From contig JAOTXT010000043.1 in assembly GCA_029862205.1 (NCBI GenBank), positions 1 to 36,882 of the forward strand: 36,882 bases of DNA, written 5' to 3'. Positions within the stretch are counted from its first letter, which is position 1, and each line of letters opens with the position of its first letter. Both the position numbers and the translations under genes were made by a program. The DNA comes from Paracoccaceae bacterium. GTDB taxonomy: Bacteria > Pseudomonadota > Alphaproteobacteria > Rhodobacterales > Rhodobacteraceae. Below are positions 33,149 to 36,882 of the stretch, one piece after another. The notes beneath the pieces are model-generated. The model did no database searches. It was not told where the DNA came from and saw nothing but the letters and a program-made list of their open reading frames with translations.

Positions 33149-33488
33149 AACCCGCCCAAATCACTCGGCGCGTACGGTTGCGCAATAAGCTGGCTGAACG
33201 CAAACCCTAGACGCGTTTTCACGCGTATTAAACACACCATTCCAAACCGGGCGCGATCATACAGCGACACGATATGCTCGACAGCGAAGTGGGAGGGCGC
33301 GGATATCGCCCTCATGGCACAGAGCGGACGTTAAACGAAGCTGTCCCCGACGTCCGCAACGGGGCTCGGAGCGGCCATCCATAGGCGGTGCGATCCCCAT
33401 TTGCACTCAATTAGCTGATCTGCGCGCAGCGCGCGAAACCGGCCCATAGCCCATTGCGCTAGGACACGCACCAGCGCGCGCTATCCGT

Positions 33489-33508
33489 GAACAATTGGTA
33501 AATTGTTC
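33489..33508. repeat. Perfect 8+4+8 inverted repeat
   Basis: Arms GAACAATT and AATTGTTC surround GGTA. The length suits a repressor operator, yet no start codon of an adjacent gene lies just downstream, so it could be a leftover from a lost gene. Confidence 0.6.
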
Positions 33509-33543
33509 AAATTTCTCACTGATATTCAATCGCTTAAGCAATG

Positions 33544-33557
33544 TCTCACATGTGAGA
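33544..33557. repeat. Perfect 14-base palindrome
   Basis: TCTCACATGTGAGA is its own reverse complement and lies 36 bases after the inverted repeat at 33489-33508. Its function is unknown. Confidence 0.55.
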
Positions 33558-33644
33558 GCCCATCCCTTCTCACACCTCACCACCCTCCATGGCCGCCCCG
33601 CCCGGCCCTCACCGCCGAACGCCGCCCGCGACGTCGACCCTCCG

Positions 33645-34679
33645 TCACCGACCATCCACCCGCCCCCTCGGCTGATATCCCGCCAGGGCCGCGATACGCT
33701 CGCGGATGCTAAGATGGATGATCTCGCCGTCTCCCCGCCCGGTGACCCTGGGTTGGCGCAGCAGGTAGAACTTCGCGGCCCCGCGCCGTGGCCCGACCGA
33801 GGGCGCGGCGCTATCCTCCGGGAACTGCGCCCGCCAATCCTCAGGCAACGCCAAGCCCAGATCGGCCGCGCGGCGCAGCATCCAGTTCAGCGACAGATTG
33901 GCAAAGGGCCGCGCCGCCGCGTTGCGGCGAATGTCCCCGCCCACATCGCCGTGGACGCCCGGGAACCAGGCCTGTTCCAGCCTGCCCTCCCAATGGTGCG
34001 ACCGCCTCCACAGAATCGGCGCGAAGGCGCTGCGATCCTCGTCGATCGCCAGGGCGTGGTAGCCGTGCCGGATATGCCCGCCCAACGCATGATCGTGGAA
34101 ATCGGTCGCCATCGGCGCCAGCCGCGACAGACCGGGATAGGGCAGGCCCAGGGCGCGCACCGTGTCCCAGACCCCCAGCATCTCGATCTGTGCTTCGCCG
34201 TGGCACCGCTCCTCGGCGAAGGCGAGGCAGCGGCGGCGCTGCCGCTCGCCGTCCTGGCGCTCGTAGAACCGGAAGGCGCGGCGGATATTGCGTTCGGTCG
34301 CCATCTCCTGGCGCAGCAACCCGACCGAGCCGATCATCCCGGCCAGCGAGCGCACCGCATAGGCGCCACGGGAATAGCCGAACAGATAAATCCGGTCGCC
34401 CGTCTGGTAGCGGCTGGCCAGGAACCGGTAGCCCTGGATGATCGACAGGTTGATGCCGTTGCCGGTTGCTGCGTTGAACCAGCGCCGCCAGCCGTTTCCC
34501 TGAACGCCTGGGTCATAGTCGAAATGCTGGACGCGCGACCGGCCGACCTGCTCGAGAAGCCGCAGCACCTGGCCCGCATTTGTCTCGCAGCCGGGCTTGA
34601 GCGTCGACAGGGTGCCGTCCGAGATAAAGACCAGGTTCCGGGGGGCGCCCGTCAAGCCCGCGCTCCGGATACCCGGCAC
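33645..34679 (-). CDS. DUF2235 alpha/beta-hydrolase-like protein, N-terminus possibly frameshifted
   Basis: From GTG 34679 the protein has 344 residues and the pattern of DUF2235 (Tle1-like) hydrolases. It has FISDGTLSTL near residues 18-27, the nucleophile elbow GYSRG at 101-105 (FGYSRGAYAVRSLAGM) and the later VHGDVGGD at 242-249 with the acid or histidine region. Some DUF2235 proteins are phospholipases used as secretion effectors; many free-standing ones have no known role, and no secretion genes are present here. No good ribosome-binding site precedes the GTG. A better start, the ATG at 34750 (MQPLKIRAVRNLGAAV), is in another frame and would join this one if a single base were missing, so the gene may have a frameshift. 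Confidence 0.8.
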   Translation of the reverse strand: MPGIRSAGLTGAPRNLVFISDGTLSTLKPGCETNAGQVLRLLEQVGRSRVQHFDYDPGVQGNGWRRWFNAATGNGINLSIIQGYRFLASRYQTGDRIYLFGYSRGAYAVRSLAGMIGSVGLLRQEMATERNIRRAFRFYERQDGERQRRRCLAFAEERCHGEAQIEMLGVWDTVRALGLPYPGLSRLAPMATDFHDHALGGHIRHGYHALAIDEDRSAFAPILWRRSHHWEGRLEQAWFPGVHGDVGGDIRRNAAARPFANLSLNWMLRRAADLGLALPEDWRAQFPEDSAAPSVGPRRGAAKFYLLRQPRVTGRGDGEIIHLSIRERIAALAGYQPRGRVDGR

Positions 34680-34786
34680 GGGCAATTTCGGCCCGTTTTC
34701 GCCACGGCTGCGCCCAGGTTCCGGACGGCACGAATTTTCAACGGCTGCATAGGGGTTTCCCAGCTGAAGATGCGCCGAAAGCTTAA

Positions 34787-34807
34787 TTGACCCCGTCTTG
34801 GGGTCAA
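34787..34807. promoter_or_regulatory. Inverted repeat in the DUF2235 / 648-residue gene divergent region
   Basis: TTGACCCC and GGGGTCAA surround a five-base spacer in the space between the two divergent genes. This could be an operator for either gene. There is no other evidence for its role. Confidence 0.4.
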
Positions 34808-34914
34808 CGGTCCCGCTTGCCTCATCATAGAGTTTCGGACATAAAAGCAAGATCGTGTTTTCATTATGGAAATCGCCGCAACGGAAAGCGGCGTGACAGT
34901 GGGAGCCCCATCGC

Positions 34915-36861
34915 GTGCTCAAAGACGACCGAATGATGTCGATGCTGACCGTCGTGGTGATCCTGATCGCAATCGGGACCTTGGTCCAGCGCATGGATGT
35001 CTTCGAGAAATATTTCGGCGGTGAAACCCAGCGCTTTGCCCATGTCGCGGACGAAGTGATCGTGCGGGCAAACGTGCTGAGCGACATCGACGTGCTGGCG
35101 AATGACCAAGGGATCGAGGAGGGTGATGCGGACCGCCTGCTGATCATCGCCCAGCCCGATTGCGGGCGCGTTTTTGCCGAGGAGGGCCTTGCGCACTACA
35201 TGCCCGCCGACCGATGCGTGGGCGTCCAAACTTTCTACTACGCGGTCAACGGGCGCGGCAATCAACCGGGCGAGGTCAGGGTTACCGTGCGGCTTGGCGA
35301 GGTGACGGAAAGCATGGTGGAGAATGCCCAGCGCGACACGCCCGCGCCGCAGCCCCAGGCGCCCAGCACCGAAGTGCAGGCCGCGGCCGACGCCACGACC
35401 GCTCCGGCCGCGCCCACGGCCCCTCAGGGCAGCTTGACGACGAGCGGCGCCGTCGCTCAGGCGCCCGCGGTGCCAAAGCCGGAAGCGCCGACGATTACCG
35501 AACTGCCGGCGAGCGCACGCGGCGCCTCGTTGGGCGGTTCGGGCTCCGGCGCCGGCATCGCGCGTGAAAGCGCGGGCGCCGCTCCGCGTGTCGTCGATAC
35601 GACCGACGCCCTCGCGGGCGAACAGGTCTCGGCGGCGACACCCGAGGTCGCCCTGACACGCACGCCGGATTCCACCGCCGCTCCGGACGCCGCCGCCGAT
35701 CCGCAAGGATCTGCCGAAGGCGTTGCGGCGGGCGCCAGTGAACTCGGCCCGGACCAAGAGTCCGCGCCGGATCCGCAAGCGTCCGTGCCGGCCGAGATCG
35801 CTGCCGCCACGCCCGAGAGCGGCGCGGGCGAAGCGGCCGCAGGTCAGGATCAAGCGTCCGGGACGGCCGCGGTCACGCCGATCGAGGAGACACAAGACAG
35901 CCCCGCAACGATCCGGCGCGCCGAGCCCCAGGAACTCGCCGATGCTGCCGCCACCGAACCCGGAAGCGAAGCCCCCGACGAGGCAGTCGCGGTCCTACGT
36001 GAAAGCGAAGCGGCGAACCTCGCTCCGAACGTCACCCGGGTCGACACAACGCCGCCGCCGGAACTGAAAGACCCGGATGCGGCGAGCGCGCCCGCTCCGC
36101 AAGAGGAAACATCCGGGACCCAGGTCGCCGCCCGCCCGCCGTCGGCAGAACCGTGCACCGTGCCCGCGTCGCTCACCCTCGACGTGCGCGCCGCGGCGAT
36201 CACATATGCAATCATCGAGTCTCCCTGCCATGCGGGCACGGTGGCCGAACTTGGCTACGAGGGTCTGCGCTTCGCGATCCCGATCGACGGGGCCGGCACC
36301 GGCACCATCGCGGCGCCCGGATTCCAAAATGCCAGCGACGCGACCATTCGATTTGCCGACGACGCCCGGCTGAACTTCAGCATCGCTTTCAATGACACCG
36401 AGAAAATGGACCGTGTCGCGGTCGCGACCGAGGCCGCCACCGAGCTTCAGCTCCATGCCTTCGAATTTGGCGCCGCGCCAGGCGGCCCGGACCATGTGGG
36501 GCCCGCCAATCCACGGCGCCACGACGATGTTCGCCGCAGCGGCGGCGGCTACCTGCTGGAATACGCGCCGGTTGATGGCACCGGCCAATCGGTCGAGATC
36601 TACACGTTCTGGCACCGCCGGCGCGGCGGCGAGGGCATCGTGCGGCTGGATTTGGGTCTTGGCCGGGATAGCGGCCCTGCCGCGGGATGCGGTGGCGGCG
36701 GCGCGGGAGGCACGCCCGATTACGTCGTGCTGCGGACGCAGAAGGGTAAGTTACTGCGCCCGCGTCTAGGCCTTCTGGCACCGATCGACTGCGCGGCGCT
36801 CGCCGCCAGCGGCGGATTCGTGCCCGATGCGATTGATGACATCGTGGTGCGAAAGCGATAG
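34915..36861 (+). CDS. Membrane-anchored protein with cadherin-like segment and Ala/Pro-rich linker, unknown function
   Basis: I do not recognise this 648-residue protein as a named family. It begins with one membrane helix (about residues 10-24). A small domain at about 40-130 has the look of a cadherin/Ig-like repeat (NVLSDIDVLANDQG, then FYYAVNGRGN) with Cys83 and Cys101 placed for a disulfide. Residues 140-410 form a low-complexity linker rich in Ala, Pro, Glu and Thr. A folded C-terminal part (about 415-648) has several cysteines and beta-rich character. The arrangement suggests an inner-membrane protein that spans the periplasm, or a cell-surface protein. The start is a GTG at 34915 with GGGAG at 34901-34905. 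It is divergent from the DUF2235 gene. Confidence 0.75.
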   Translation: MLKDDRMMSMLTVVVILIAIGTLVQRMDVFEKYFGGETQRFAHVADEVIVRANVLSDIDVLANDQGIEEGDADRLLIIAQPDCGRVFAEEGLAHYMPADRCVGVQTFYYAVNGRGNQPGEVRVTVRLGEVTESMVENAQRDTPAPQPQAPSTEVQAAADATTAPAAPTAPQGSLTTSGAVAQAPAVPKPEAPTITELPASARGASLGGSGSGAGIARESAGAAPRVVDTTDALAGEQVSAATPEVALTRTPDSTAAPDAAADPQGSAEGVAAGASELGPDQESAPDPQASVPAEIAAATPESGAGEAAAGQDQASGTAAVTPIEETQDSPATIRRAEPQELADAAATEPGSEAPDEAVAVLRESEAANLAPNVTRVDTTPPPELKDPDAASAPAPQEETSGTQVAARPPSAEPCTVPASLTLDVRAAAITYAIIESPCHAGTVAELGYEGLRFAIPIDGAGTGTIAAPGFQNASDATIRFADDARLNFSIAFNDTEKMDRVAVATEAATELQLHAFEFGAAPGGPDHVGPANPRRHDDVRRSGGGYLLEYAPVDGTGQSVEIYTFWHRRRGGEGIVRLDLGLGRDSGPAAGCGGGGAGGTPDYVVLRTQKGKLLRPRLGLLAPIDCAALAASGGFVPDAIDDIVVRKR

Positions 36862-36882
36862 GTCTTTGCTTGGATGACGGCC

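Larger units (their letters stand above)
33149..33644. other. Gene-poor, AT-richer region with several palindromes
   Basis: About 496 bases between the molybdenum hydroxylase stop and the DUF2235 stop contain no convincing gene; an 82-codon minus-strand frame here has no recognisable features. The region holds a perfect inverted repeat GAACAATT-GGTA-AATTGTTC at 33489-33508, a perfect 14-base palindrome TCTCACATGTGAGA at 33544-33557, and GCGGACGT facing ACGTCCGC at 33324-33357. It may be a remnant of inserted DNA. Confidence 0.5.

Noticed and set aside
33211-33226. ACGCGT-TTTC-ACGCGT after the molybdenum hydroxylase gene as a terminator
   Set aside because: The stem has only six pairs and no U-run follows; it is more likely a coincidence of two self-palindromic hexamers.
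33407-33655. 82-codon minus-strand ORF downstream of the DUF2235 gene
   Set aside because: No ribosome-binding site, no homology that I recognise and composition typical of random sequence.
33645-34679. DUF2235 protein as a type VI secretion effector
   Set aside because: There is no VgrG, PAAR, immunity or other secretion gene nearby, and free-standing DUF2235 genes are common.

Overview
The window looks like chromosomal DNA from an alphaproteobacterium, most probably a marine Rhodobacterales/Roseobacter-type organism. The reasons are the high G+C content, the chvI-chvG-hprK-rapZ-EIIA-HPr cluster divergent from pckA, the phoR-pstSCAB-phoU-phoB block, the phaR/phaAB polyhydroxyalkanoate genes, a DddP-like M24 enzyme, and alphaproteobacterial LexA and CtrA site patterns. 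The species cannot be named from sequence alone. No tRNA, rRNA, CRISPR array, insertion sequence or phage gene was found.

Left part (1-5716): a partial flavodoxin-fold NAD(P)H:quinone reductase gene runs off the left edge. It is followed by a Bcr/CflA-type drug exporter. On the minus strand lie a gamma-glutamyltransferase-like gene, a Tat-exported aldo/keto reductase and a DUF6064 membrane protein, and then a plus-strand VOC protein.

Central regulatory block (5788-14320): pckA (gluconeogenesis) diverges from the ChvI/ChvG envelope-stress two-component system. ChvG overlaps a short HprK, which is followed by RapZ, EIIA-Man-type and HPr. This is the PTS-like regulatory phosphorelay of alphaproteobacteria linking carbon state, envelope stress and gluconeogenesis. 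DNA repair gene tag and an EAL-domain c-di-GMP phosphodiesterase then diverge from a short AT-rich promoter that carries an exact CtrA-type site next to an exact LexA-type site.

Middle (14330-19740): a FAD-linked oxidase with a divergent LysR regulator, then phaR divergent from phaA-phaB.

Phosphate block (19741-27272, minus strand): phoR, pstS, pstC, pstA, pstB, phoU, phoB, with a Pho-box array upstream of pstS and a strong hairpin between pstS and pstC.

Right part (27316-36882): a two-gene operon pairs a Rieske oxygenase with a bridging Glu (the quaternary-ammonium oxygenase type) with a DddP-like M24 protein, and a methyltransferase is divergent from it. An orphan molybdenum hydroxylase large subunit lies in a lower-GC patch. 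A DUF2235 hydrolase, possibly with a frameshifted N terminus, is divergent from an unrecognised 648-residue membrane-anchored protein with a long Ala/Pro-rich linker.

Three intergenic spaces hold palindromic elements built the same way, as two hairpins in inverted orientation, although their sequences differ. The strongest leads are the CtrA/LexA double site, the Rieske plus DddP-like operon, and the paired-palindrome elements.
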